Source: Granulicella sapmiensis (lineage in GTDB: Bacteria; Acidobacteriota; Terriglobia; Terriglobales; Acidobacteriaceae). From it: 64,000 nucleotides of DNA. Position numbers and translations under genes: made by a program. The stretch is taken from contig JAMFSR010000016.1 of NCBI GenBank assembly GCA_026225395.1, positions 1 to 64,000 of the forward strand, in the 5' to 3' direction. The notes under the pieces were generated by a model. The model made no database searches and was not told where the DNA came from. It worked only from the letters and a program-made list of their open reading frames with translations. Every line of letters starts with the position of its first letter. Positions within the stretch are counted from its first letter, which is position 1. Positions 9,401-17,821 of this stretch are shown in pieces.

Positions 9401-10317
9401 GCTATGCGCCATTCAACTTCGGTGGACAGGGCATCGTAGACATCCTGTCGGTGGGTACGTCCAGCTATAGTGCGCTTCAACTGCAGTACACCCAACGCAG
9501 CGGCAAGTATCTGACGATTCTTAGCTCCTTCAGCTACTCCAAAGCGATGGATATCCAGACCAATGCTCAAACTACATCCAATACCGTACCGAACGTCTCG
9601 AATCTGAACTCGGACTACGGCCCTTCCGATAACAACGTAAAGCTGAACTACACGCTCGGTTGGGTGACTCGCTTCCCGCGAGTCACGGGATTCAACGCTC
9701 CAGTTCGCGGAATCCTCAACGATTGGGTCTACAGCGGCACCTATGTCGCTCGTACGGGAACGCCGTTCAGCGTCACCATGAACTCCGACTCGGCCTTCAA
9801 TGGCGAGCCCAATCAACGCGCTGATTTCCTGCCCGGCGTTAGCCCCTATCTGCCGAAGAACCGCCATCGCGCGGACAAGGTGGCTCAGTGGATCAACCCC
9901 TACGCTTTCACATATCCCATCCTTGGAACCTTCTCGAGCCAATCCCGCAACATGTTTGTCGGTCCCGGCTACATCATGACCAATATGACTGTGGGCAGAG
10001 ATTTCCCCTTGCAGCGGATTCGCCCAGGCATGAGGTTGAACTTCCGCGCAGAAGGATACAACGTATTCAATACCCCGAATCTCGCCAATCCGTCTAACGG
10101 GTTCGCCTGCACCACGGAGATCGTGGCTCCGGGCACCAACCAGAGCAATGGCACCCCGACCATATACCACCAGGGCGGCGCTTGCTCCGTCTTCGGCAAC
10201 CTCATTCCAGGCGAGAACGCCACGAAGTTTGGCAGGGTTCTGTCGACTTACGGCAACAACGGCAACACCTCAACCAACGGTCGCAAGATGCAGTTCGCGT
10301 TGACGATCTTTTACTGA
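6475..10317 (+). CDS. Oar-like TonB-dependent outer-membrane receptor with carboxypeptidase-regulatory-like domain
   Basis: The protein is about 1280 residues. A signal peptide (LAFLAMGLILAAVSQTAHAQ, near residues 29-48) is followed by an Ig-like carboxypeptidase-regulatory domain (GSIFGNVVDISGAVIPKATV, GEYLIPSLPLGTY). A plug-like segment follows (RSTQNLMLFDG, FKAEYGRNAGSVFNVLTRQGTNQ, HGAVWDYLQNQMFNA), then a long beta-barrel ending in an aromatic-rich terminus (MQFALTIFY). These oversized receptors are expanded in Acidobacteria and are thought to import oligosaccharides or bind surface polymers. The start at 6475 has AGGAG at 6465-6469; an in-frame ATG at 6430 is less likely. It heads a plus-strand series up to the GH28 gene, so pectic oligosaccharides are the inferred ligand. 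Confidence 0.92.
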   Translation: MTSSVRNLMQALSAAPGILGRPRLRVLAFLAMGLILAAVSQTAHAQNTGSIFGNVVDISGAVIPKATVTASDPDHGITREVQTNGTGEYLIPSLPLGTYILTVSGPTFQTEVVTGITIDANSNVKETVKLTRGQMNETITVQDTTGSVIDPRSATIATLIPQKLIDDLPIDGHNIVALAALLPGVVNVNAPSTFTGDTGGPTYSSSGGRSTQNLMLFDGLMWNNLFYNTGVNFPTPNALQQVSILQNNFKAEYGRNAGSVFNVLTRQGTNQIHGAVWDYLQNQMFNAADYITQVNPKDDQNQFGFTIGGPILRDKLYYFGAYQQLIGHLQTTGSALTPTHADRGENPDGTPRPCSPNGAFAGLGLTCASYEDQVNTYPNGSTGAVAIARMLNPIDVTAANGIPGNGGVSPDNVISIYNIASVQAGGPATSPCLALLNQASNFASNHLYGNSAGTSGLAVTSTATYMPYDELPSPCFNPVMQAIIKTFVPYPGASGFAVTTAPAPTGDKNGLARVDYVIDTRRTLDARYNLFTSSANSAPGVNAQSQGVATYGLVNSHVKGNFGNVGLTWILTPNLLSSTRVGYKRFESTQYPDDSRTLNTFGGNFFVPLKPALPGINFNNGFNLGSSSDGYQDHINENVEVQQSLIWTRGNHSLKVGFNFLRLQYLNRSDYTGSIGFSSDYTVLPFADALGGLADSATAQNRLIQGGIQHNVFGYLQDDWRATPKLTVNLGVRYEVPFQWFEPHGKAATFVPGLQSTVFPGAPSGLAFPGDKSVLPSLVPTDFNGFAPRVGFAYDVGGNGQLLIRGGYGMFFDAVNANVIGVGEPFHYLVTEAQPPGGASVPLATFGYNSAGVPDGSVLQLPQAFSPANPQFFAPYSIFFPDKNFRTPYVEAANLGFQYHIPHAGVLDANYIGRFARKLTIPLDLNPTLVDPTCSTAYGQADPAVYCLPYTGAGATLAQVAGGATTATAQRRLRARYAPFNFGGQGIVDILSVGTSSYSALQLQYTQRSGKYLTILSSFSYSKAMDIQTNAQTTSNTVPNVSNLNSDYGPSDNNVKLNYTLGWVTRFPRVTGFNAPVRGILNDWVYSGTYVARTGTPFSVTMNSDSAFNGEPNQRADFLPGVSPYLPKNRHRADKVAQWINPYAFTYPILGTFSSQSRNMFVGPGYIMTNMTVGRDFPLQRIRPGMRLNFRAEGYNVFNTPNLANPSNGFACTTEIVAPGTNQSNGTPTIYHQGGACSVFGNLIPGENATKFGRVLSTYGNNGNTSTNGRKMQFALTIFY

Positions 10318-10341
10318 GTTTGATTTTCGATGGAGTTGGTC

Positions 10342-13300
10342 ATGAAGCTATCGCCTAAATTCGCCGTTCGCGCCGTAAAGCTCGTTATGGGGTCCGCTGC
10401 ACTGTTTGCCTCTGCCATTTCGTGGAACGCCCCGGCGCAGGCCCCATATGTCCTTCCCTATACGATTCAAAAGCTCGCGGGCGGTGGCACGCCCCTTGCC
10501 CTCACCGCGCCCGCTACAGCGCCTTGCCTGGGTTCCAGCGTCACCAGCCTGACCTATGACAACTATGGAGATGGATGTCAGATTACGTCTACCTCGGTCG
10601 TGGTCGGTGCAGGACAAACCTTGGGCAACGTTCATGATATCGGTGTCGATCCGCAGGGAAACGTTTTTTTTGTCGACATCAATTCAAACAGCAAATCGTC
10701 CGTGCGTCGCATCGATGCACGGTCCGGCGTAGTGACGGTCGTTGCCGGTCTGCTCTCCACTGCAACTCAAAGTATCTGCGGCGCCTCGGGCTCTCTCGCC
10801 TCCTATGGAACCCCTGTTACCAGTGAAGGGGACGGCTGCCTGGCGAGCGATGGTCTAGCCAATGCTCTCGGTCTGCATACCTCACTAAGTACAATTCGCG
10901 GCATGACGGTCGCCAGGAACGGCGATGTTTATCTTGCCGACTACCAGACCAGCCTCGTTCATAAGATCAGTGCGTCCACTGGATTTATGACCGTTGTGGC
11001 AGGCCTGATCAACGGAACCGGTAAAAGCGGCACAGGCACGGCCGGCATCTCAGGCAATGGAGGCCTCGCCACATCTGCGGAAGTACACTCGCCTCGTGGC
11101 GTTGCTGTGGATACCGCTGGAAACATCTATATTGCGGATACAGGGAACAACGAAATCAGAATGGTGACCGCAGCCACGGGCATCATCAATGTCATTGCAG
11201 GCTCGCCCACGATTGTGGCCGGCTCAACGGGCGACTTTGGTCCCGCAACCTCAGCGCTGATCTCCGCACCCGAAGATGTTGAGGTCGATGCCAGCGGAGA
11301 CGTCTACATCGCCGATGCTGGCAACGCCCGCATCCGCCTCGTCTACGAAGGAGGCGCTTCCGCGGCCAAACTGATATCTGTTACCAACCCAGGCACGGTA
11401 CCCATCGTGGGCGACATCTATACCGTAGTTGGTGGAGGCGCGGGCGCCTACACCAGCACGAGCTATGTCCTCGCTACCAGTGTCAGTGCTGGCGGTGACC
11501 GTAAGATCGCTATCGACACACTCGGCAATATCTACGATTCAGATAGCAACAATAACGTCATCAGTTTCATCGATGCTTCCACCGGTTACATTCACGTCAT
11601 TGCTGGAGCAGTTGGCGCCACCACAGGTGCAGCGGGTTGCGCGGCGAAGACCGATAGCTTCGGAGATAACTGCCCCGGAACTTCGGCAACGCTCTCTGCC
11701 AACTCCGCGCTATCAGTTGCCACCGATTCGAACGGCAACATCTATATCGGCGACAGCGGCGACGATCTTGTGCGCAAAGTCACTACGGGACGTGACTTTC
11801 CCGCAGCCGCATTCGGTGCTTCCGTCACCCAGACGATTGATATTCATTTCGCCGCCGCCGATGGACCGGCGGCTTTGAATCCCTTCGTCGCTTCTGGAAA
11901 CGGTGATTTCAAGCTGGGCGCTCCCGTTTGCAAGGTGAATGCTGATACCACGCAGGACTGTCTTTTGCCCGTAACCTTTACTCCGACCGTTCCCGGCCAG
12001 GATATTGCCGGCATTACTGTTACCTCAACCTTGAACGGTTCCAGCGTCATCGGTGTCGGTGGCGCTGGCATTGCACCCACGGTCGCGCTCGATCCTGGAA
12101 CGCTCACGTCTCTCGCGACCGGCTTTAAGGCTCCCCACGGAATCGCACAGGACAGCGCCGGAAACACCTACGTCGCCGACACTGGAAACAATCGCGTGCT
12201 TCGTTACACGGCAGGCGGCGTCATGACGGTTGCAGCCGGTACTGGAACGAGCGGTTATAGCGGCGACGGCGCTCTCGCTACGGCGGCAACACTCAACGCA
12301 CCGGCCGCTGTTGCCGTCACTCCCGGCGGCATCCTCTATATTGCCGACACCGGAAACAACGTCATTCGTAGAGTAAGCCCTGCAACTGGCTTTATCGCAA
12401 CAGTAGGGGGCGGTGCGACGACCGTTTGCGGCCTGGCAAGGGACGCACAAGGCGATGGCTGCCCGGGTACCCTCGCCAAGTTCTCAAAGCCGGCCGGTCT
12501 CGTGGCTGACTCCGATGAAAACGTCTACGTCTCTGACACAGGAAACAATCTCATCCGCGAACTCAGTCCTGCTGGCGTTGTCTCACTCATCGGTGGCGGC
12601 GCTTCCGCCGTCTGCTCCAGCACAACGCTTAAGATCGATTCCTTCGGGGACAACTGCAACCCGATCTCAGCAATTTTCACCGGCCCCACCGGCCTGGCCC
12701 TCGATTCTAGCCATAACCTCTACATCGCCGACACTGGCGATAACGAGATTCGCAAGATCGTAGCGGCTACCGACCTCGTTACTCAGTTCGCTGGCACCGG
12801 CGTCGGGGGTGCCGGTAGCAACGGAGGGACCGCGACCTCGGCACAGGTCAACGCGCCGACTGGTGTTGCTGTTGATGCTGCCGGCAATGTCTATATCGCG
12901 GATACAGGCAACAGCGCCGTCCGGCTTGTTTCTTCGCTTGGAACCATCAACAGCGTTATCGGCACCATCGGGACGTCAGGCGCGGGAGCACTTCCTGGCT
13001 CAGCTCTAACCACCGCGCTCAACAGCCCCACCGGCATTGTCGCTACCGGTAACGGCGGCCTCATCGTCCTCGATGGCGGCAACAACCGCGCCTTGACCGA
13101 TAGCCGTGGCTCCGTCAGCTATAACTTCGGTCGTACCAACATCGGTTTCTCCAGCCCAGCTATGCAGATCCAGGAGACGGAAACAGGATCGCTCGCCGCG
13201 ACCCTTGGCAGCCCTCTCTTCGCAGCGTCGGGCAGCAGCGCCTACTTTACTGTCACCGGCAGCGGTACAAACGGTTGCGCTAGCGGCACCAATCTTTCGA

Positions 13301-14673
13301 TCGGTGGCAGCTGCCTCCTCAGTGCGGTGTTCTCGCCCACGAGCGCCATCCTCAATCAGTCGGTCAGCGCGACGTACACCGAGTCCAACACCAATACGGT
13401 CAATTCACCTACCCCGTTTATTAACGTTTCTGGCATGGCGGCGATTCTTACACAAACGTCTTCGGCGGTTGCTCTTACGACGCCCGGGGTGCCACAGTAT
13501 GCCGTGCCCTTCAGCGTTACGACGACCGTGACTGCCGTCGCCTGCAACACCTCCGCACCCGCCTGCTATCCCACCGGTTTCGTGACCATCTCTGTGGATG
13601 GCTCCCCCGTTGGTTCCGCGGCGCTGGGAACAGGCACTGGAGAATCGGCTCCCGCGACGCTTTCCATCGCAAGCCCGCTCACCGTTGGTACTCATACCAT
13701 CACCGCCGTGTACCAGGGTGACAGCTACTACGCGAGCGATACCTCATCAGCCTTTACAGTGACCATTGCTCCGGAAACCACCACCAGCGTCGCGAGCGCC
13801 AGCCCGAACCCCGTCGCTCAGTTCAGCCCTCTCACGCTTGTGGGAACGATTTCCGCATTCTCCGGAAAGCCCACCGGCTCGTTTACCTTTTATGCGGGTT
13901 CCACCTACCTTGGAACGGCAGGTGTCACAGCAACAACTGGCGTGGCCACTCTCAGCGATGCGATCATCCCCGTTTCAGGCACTACACCGGCGTACAACAA
14001 CAACTTTGGTCTAGCCGCCGGTTCTTACACGATCACCGTGGTCTATAGCGGCGATGCCAACTACTCTCCGTCGACCTCGACCGGCTACACCCTTGTCATT
14101 CAACCACTGCCGCAGTCGCTCACAGCGACCCTTCTCAATCCTTCATCCGGTGGTGTCACGAGCGTTGCATCCACCCAACAGGGAGCGACGACCGAACTGG
14201 ACCTCTTCATCACGCCCTCCAACACGCTGAATGGCAAAGTCACCTTTAGTTGCTCCGGTTCGCCTGCTGATTCCAACTGCGGCTTCAGCCCGACGACACT
14301 TGTCTTCGCTCCTTCTGCTCTTGCCGCCACACCGCAATTCACTCAGGTGACATTCTGGACGGATATCAATCCTGCGGTCATCTCCGCGAGCTCGCTTGTC
14401 GGATGGCCCCTCTTCCTGCTCAGTCTCGTCGCGTTCCTCGGTCTGCGTCGACGGGCCAGGACGATCAAACCGCTTCTCCTGATTGCCCTCTTCGGCACAC
14501 TCATCGGAAGCTCCTTCATCCTCACCGGTTGCGGAAATAGCGGCCGTAACGCCGTTTACCTCACACCCACGGGCACCTACACCATCAATGTCTCTGCCAC
14601 CGGACCGAATGGCCAGACCATCACCCTCCCTGTAACGTTCACCGTCGCGCCCGGCCTTCCGGGTCAGGAGTGA
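10342..14673 (+). CDS. Large secreted NHL-repeat protein with C-terminal Ig-like domains
   Basis: The protein is 1443 residues from the ATG at 10342 (TGGAG 6 nt upstream); an ATG at 10330 is also in frame. After a signal peptide ending near APAQAP come about ten NHL-type beta-propeller repeats of the form GNIYIADTGNNEIR (variants GDVYIADAGNARIR, GILYIADTGNNVIR, HNLYIADTGDNEIR). Next come choice-of-anchor/HYDIN-like segments and two or more bacterial Ig-like (Big_3_5) domains with GTHTITAVYQGDSYY and GSYTITVVYSGDANY. Near the C-terminus there is a membrane helix, an Arg-rich stretch (GLRRRAR) and a second hydrophobic helix ending LTGCG, a common acidobacterial terminus. Likely a surface or secreted binding protein; the ligand is unknown. 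It lies 24 nt after the receptor gene, in the same operon. Confidence 0.85.
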   Translation: MKLSPKFAVRAVKLVMGSAALFASAISWNAPAQAPYVLPYTIQKLAGGGTPLALTAPATAPCLGSSVTSLTYDNYGDGCQITSTSVVVGAGQTLGNVHDIGVDPQGNVFFVDINSNSKSSVRRIDARSGVVTVVAGLLSTATQSICGASGSLASYGTPVTSEGDGCLASDGLANALGLHTSLSTIRGMTVARNGDVYLADYQTSLVHKISASTGFMTVVAGLINGTGKSGTGTAGISGNGGLATSAEVHSPRGVAVDTAGNIYIADTGNNEIRMVTAATGIINVIAGSPTIVAGSTGDFGPATSALISAPEDVEVDASGDVYIADAGNARIRLVYEGGASAAKLISVTNPGTVPIVGDIYTVVGGGAGAYTSTSYVLATSVSAGGDRKIAIDTLGNIYDSDSNNNVISFIDASTGYIHVIAGAVGATTGAAGCAAKTDSFGDNCPGTSATLSANSALSVATDSNGNIYIGDSGDDLVRKVTTGRDFPAAAFGASVTQTIDIHFAAADGPAALNPFVASGNGDFKLGAPVCKVNADTTQDCLLPVTFTPTVPGQDIAGITVTSTLNGSSVIGVGGAGIAPTVALDPGTLTSLATGFKAPHGIAQDSAGNTYVADTGNNRVLRYTAGGVMTVAAGTGTSGYSGDGALATAATLNAPAAVAVTPGGILYIADTGNNVIRRVSPATGFIATVGGGATTVCGLARDAQGDGCPGTLAKFSKPAGLVADSDENVYVSDTGNNLIRELSPAGVVSLIGGGASAVCSSTTLKIDSFGDNCNPISAIFTGPTGLALDSSHNLYIADTGDNEIRKIVAATDLVTQFAGTGVGGAGSNGGTATSAQVNAPTGVAVDAAGNVYIADTGNSAVRLVSSLGTINSVIGTIGTSGAGALPGSALTTALNSPTGIVATGNGGLIVLDGGNNRALTDSRGSVSYNFGRTNIGFSSPAMQIQETETGSLAATLGSPLFAASGSSAYFTVTGSGTNGCASGTNLSIGGSCLLSAVFSPTSAILNQSVSATYTESNTNTVNSPTPFINVSGMAAILTQTSSAVALTTPGVPQYAVPFSVTTTVTAVACNTSAPACYPTGFVTISVDGSPVGSAALGTGTGESAPATLSIASPLTVGTHTITAVYQGDSYYASDTSSAFTVTIAPETTTSVASASPNPVAQFSPLTLVGTISAFSGKPTGSFTFYAGSTYLGTAGVTATTGVATLSDAIIPVSGTTPAYNNNFGLAAGSYTITVVYSGDANYSPSTSTGYTLVIQPLPQSLTATLLNPSSGGVTSVASTQQGATTELDLFITPSNTLNGKVTFSCSGSPADSNCGFSPTTLVFAPSALAATPQFTQVTFWTDINPAVISASSLVGWPLFLLSLVAFLGLRRRARTIKPLLLIALFGTLIGSSFILTGCGNSGRNAVYLTPTGTYTINVSATGPNGQTITLPVTFTVAPGLPGQE

Positions 14674-14786
14674 TCACGGACTGCCAAAGTCGAGGGCCTA
14701 TCGGGTGCATGAGCGGATCCGTTGTGGGACCGGCCGCTCCCTCGCCCATCAACAGGTTTGATCAATGCAAGACGAGGAAACTTTCA

Positions 14787-15335
14787 ATGGCTCAAAAATG
14801 GTTCATGAGGTTTGGCTGGACAGCACTGTTGCTTTTAGCGGTATTCGCCGCACCCCGCGCATCCTCCGCGCAGGTATCCGTCTATGGGGAAGTCACGGCG
14901 AGCGACCTGAACGATGGCACAACGGGAGTCAACTTCCTTTACGGCGGTACCGGAGGCGTCCTCGTCGAAGGCCCCACGATCTTCAAGCGCATGGTGCTCT
15001 CCGCGGACATCAAGGGCCGTTACATCGATAAGAGCGGAGAAAGACTCGTCAGCCTCCTCGTCGGTCCTCGCATCGCATATCCTATCAAGAAGTTCGGCCT
15101 GTCACCGTATGCGGAGTTCGCTGTCGGGTTTGCTCGTTACCGGTCCGGCACCACTGCGGGGCCTGCAAACTCCACCGACAACCAGTGGCAGGTTGAAGGC
15201 GGCCTTGCCAAACGACTGAGCCCACGCTTTGATGTCGTGGCGGATTATGGCTACTCGCAATTTGGCGTCAATAACGGTGAGTACAACCCCAAGAACATCA
15301 GTGCCGGCGTCATATTTCATTTCGTTAAGCGCTAA
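14787..15335 (+). CDS. Small outer-membrane beta-barrel protein
   Basis: The protein is 182 residues from the ATG at 14787, which has GAGGAAA at 14774-14780. The in-frame ATG at 14670 would add 39 residues lacking signal features. The signal peptide is residues 8-28 (TALLLLAVFAAPRASSAQ). The remainder alternates polar and hydrophobic residues in strand-like segments (VSVYGEV, VLSADIKGRY, SLLVGPRIAY, SPYAEFAVGFARY, RFDVVADYGYSQF) and ends in AGVIFHFVKR, as in 8-stranded OmpA/OmpW-like barrels. It sits between the NHL protein and the VWFA-type protein and probably shares their transcript. Its role may be structural or as a small porin; no specific ligand is indicated. Confidence 0.78.
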   Translation: MAQKWFMRFGWTALLLLAVFAAPRASSAQVSVYGEVTASDLNDGTTGVNFLYGGTGGVLVEGPTIFKRMVLSADIKGRYIDKSGERLVSLLVGPRIAYPIKKFGLSPYAEFAVGFARYRSGTTAGPANSTDNQWQVEGGLAKRLSPRFDVVADYGYSQFGVNNGEYNPKNISAGVIFHFVKR

Positions 15336-15395
15336 CGCTCTCCCATTCCTAACCGTGCTGAAGCGGCGAACATCGTCAGACGAAGAGGACGAAGA

Positions 15396-16964
15396 ATGTC
15401 GAAGTCTCTTTCCCGCATTGTCATATCGGCCATGGTTCCTCTGTCGCTCGCACTTGCCGCGCAGACGCCCACCTCGCCCCAGGCCAATACTGAGGGCTAC
15501 ACACCTCCGACGATCCAGGTAACAGCGCGCATCGTCGTGCTTGACGTCGTTGTCACCGACAAGAAGGGCAACCTCGTCCAGCGCGATGATCTCACCCCGC
15601 AGGACTTCACCATCTTTGAAGACGGCCAGGAGCAGCGCATTCGCAGCTTCGACTCTCCCGCGAAACACCGCATGCCCCCCGGCGACAAGCCCATCGTCAA
15701 CTCGGCGGCGGACCTCAAGTTAATTGGCGACGCACCCGTCACGCTTCTCGTTCTCGACGAACTGAACTCCAGGTTCGAAGACATGAGCTTCTCCCGCCAG
15801 ATGATGGTCAAGTACTTGCAGTCGCAGCCTCCCGTCTTGAAGCAGCCCACTGTCCTGATGATCGCCAGCAACACGACGTTCCAGCAGGCCCATGACTACA
15901 CTCAGGACCGCGACGCCCTGATCGAGGTCGTAAAGAAGCACATGCCCGAGTATCCCTGGCGCATGGAAAACAGCCATGGTTCCGGTCCCGGCGCGGTGGA
16001 GCGCATGGTGCAAAATCTCGCCGCTCTGCAGCAGATCGCCCAGGCCACCGGCGGCACACCCGGCCGCAAGAACCTCATCTGGGTAGGAAACGGTTTTCCA
16101 TCCGCCGATCTCGTTGGCTTACCGGCGGACACAGTCGCCACCATCGAAACCGCCGTCAGGCACTGCACCGATCGCCTGCTCGCCGCACGCATCACCATGT
16201 ACACCATCAACCCGACCGCCAACGCCGTAGCGAACGTCGAAGCGGACACACCGGACGATATCGACTACGACGGTGGCCAGGCAGGCCCCGACCCCTTCGG
16301 CGATGGATCCGTATCCTTCTCAAAGTTTGCCCCTGCCACCGGCGGCATTGCCTACTCCGGACGCAATGATCTAAACAACGTCATCGGTGAAGGCATCGAC
16401 AAGGGACAGCAGTACTACACGATTTCCTACTCACCCACCAACAAGTCCGACGACTCGCTCAAGTTCCGCAACATCAAGATCGTGATGAAAGACCCGACCC
16501 TCCGCGCCACCACGCGCCAGGGCTACTACCCGGCAACCGACGCGGACATGAATCCCACCGTGGACAAGGAGATGCCCGCCGCGCAGATAAAAGCGAACCT
16601 GCAGCTTGATCTCTCTGCTGCTCTCACCACAACCATCTCCTACAACGGCCTATCCGTCACCGCAAAGAAGACCGGCAAGGATCAATACTCTATCCACGTA
16701 GAAGAGAACGGCGTAGGCTGGAGCGAACCAGGCGCAAACGGCGAGCAGCACGCAGAAGCCACCGTCGTAGCCGGCTGGTACGACGCCAAAGGAAAGCTGA
16801 TCGGCCACACAGGCCGCGAACAAACATTCAGCCGCACCGGCGCAGTCAGCGGTGCCACATTTGCTCTGCCTGTAACCATACCGCCGCAAGCCATTCGTCT
16901 GCGCTTTGTCGTCCGCGACGCACTGAACGGCCACATGGGAACAGCCGATATCAACAAGTTCTAA
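15396..16964 (+). CDS. VWFA-related protein of the acidobacterial type, secreted
   Basis: The protein has 522 residues and an N-terminal signal peptide (residues 1-22, ending ALAAQ). The start of the mature domain carries the hallmark of the acidobacterial VWFA-related family: VVLDVVVTDKKGNLV, then DLTPQDFTIFEDGQEQRI. A von Willebrand A-like domain follows (TLLVLDELNSRFEDMSFSRQ, KNLIWVGNGFPS), with a C-terminal beta-rich region. The canonical MIDAS DxSxS is not obvious: the sequence reads LDELNSRFED, so metal binding is uncertain. The family is abundant in Acidobacteria, without a settled function, and is assumed to act in extracellular protein contacts. The gene lies 60 nt after the beta-barrel gene. 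Confidence 0.85.
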   Translation: MSKSLSRIVISAMVPLSLALAAQTPTSPQANTEGYTPPTIQVTARIVVLDVVVTDKKGNLVQRDDLTPQDFTIFEDGQEQRIRSFDSPAKHRMPPGDKPIVNSAADLKLIGDAPVTLLVLDELNSRFEDMSFSRQMMVKYLQSQPPVLKQPTVLMIASNTTFQQAHDYTQDRDALIEVVKKHMPEYPWRMENSHGSGPGAVERMVQNLAALQQIAQATGGTPGRKNLIWVGNGFPSADLVGLPADTVATIETAVRHCTDRLLAARITMYTINPTANAVANVEADTPDDIDYDGGQAGPDPFGDGSVSFSKFAPATGGIAYSGRNDLNNVIGEGIDKGQQYYTISYSPTNKSDDSLKFRNIKIVMKDPTLRATTRQGYYPATDADMNPTVDKEMPAAQIKANLQLDLSAALTTTISYNGLSVTAKKTGKDQYSIHVEENGVGWSEPGANGEQHAEATVVAGWYDAKGKLIGHTGREQTFSRTGAVSGATFALPVTIPPQAIRLRFVVRDALNGHMGTADINKF

Positions 16965-17008
16965 GTCAACAGCCTCAATCCATCATCGCTGCTCTGGAGA
17001 TAAAACCG

Positions 17009-17764
17009 ATGACTCGCCGCTTCGTCACTTTCTTACTCTTCCTCGGCTGCATTTCCATTCCGGCCAGCGCCGCCGACGCCAACAACTTCATCCTCATCCG
17101 CGGCGGCAAGACGGTTGGCAAGGCTTCCTACGCCATCGATAAGACCAAGGATGGATTCCGCGGCAAAGCACGTTTTGAATACCACATGGCAGCCGCGATC
17201 AGCGCCGGCAACACGCCCGCCCTGGACAGCAGCCAGGCCAACATGATCGTCGAGGCTCAATACACCTCCGACTACAAGGTCGACGCCAACGGTAACTATC
17301 TCTCCGGCTATACGCAGAACAGCACTACACAAACCCTCGAATCCTACCAGCCGGACAAGGCACGGACGACCGTCACCATCGCCGACAGCCAGGCCGGGGT
17401 AAGCCAGAGCAAGTCGCTCGCCATGGCGAATCCGAACTACATGGTGGTTCCGGACTACGACCCCAGTGCGCTCCAGATCTTCCTCGCCACGGCCACATCT
17501 CACCCACACAGCGACTCAAAGTACACCTTCATCGTTCCGGGCAATAACCGCGCCGCCACCGTGGTCTATGTGGCGCTTCAGCCGGCCCCCGATGACACAG
17601 GCACGCTAAACGGAAAGCCTGTCGCCCTCAAGCACTATCAGCTCCAGTACTTCAAGGGTATGGGCGATCTCTACACCGACGCCGACGGCAATCTGATGCA
17701 AGCCGTCATCCCCACTATCTCCGCCAGTTACATCCGCGTCGGCTTCGCTCTGGCCTCGCACTAA
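17009..17764 (+). CDS. Secreted protein of unknown function
   Basis: The protein has 251 residues, with a clear signal peptide (RRFVTFLLFLGCISIPASAAD, cleavage near residue 22). The mature part is rich in beta-strand-like segments (FILIRGGKTVGKASYAI, RGKARFEYHM, LQYFKGMGDLYTDADGNLMQAVIP), suggesting a lipocalin- or DUF-like barrel that begins with a G-K-x-V-G-K-A strand. No catalytic motif was recognised. It is 44 nt after the VWFA gene and 57 nt before the GH28 gene, so it is probably an operon member acting in the periplasm or outside the cell. No function is proposed. Confidence 0.75.
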   Translation: MTRRFVTFLLFLGCISIPASAADANNFILIRGGKTVGKASYAIDKTKDGFRGKARFEYHMAAAISAGNTPALDSSQANMIVEAQYTSDYKVDANGNYLSGYTQNSTTQTLESYQPDKARTTVTIADSQAGVSQSKSLAMANPNYMVVPDYDPSALQIFLATATSHPHSDSKYTFIVPGNNRAATVVYVALQPAPDDTGTLNGKPVALKHYQLQYFKGMGDLYTDADGNLMQAVIPTISASYIRVGFALASH

Positions 17765-17821
17765 ACTCTTCCCAACCCGCAGCGTGATCGCATCTCGCAG
17801 GCGAAAGGCAGTAGCAACAGT

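Noticed and set aside
8071-10170. A 699-codon open frame on the minus strand opposite the TonB receptor
   Set aside because: It lies entirely within the well-supported receptor gene, shows no recognisable domain and has the composition of an antisense shadow caused by high GC at third positions.
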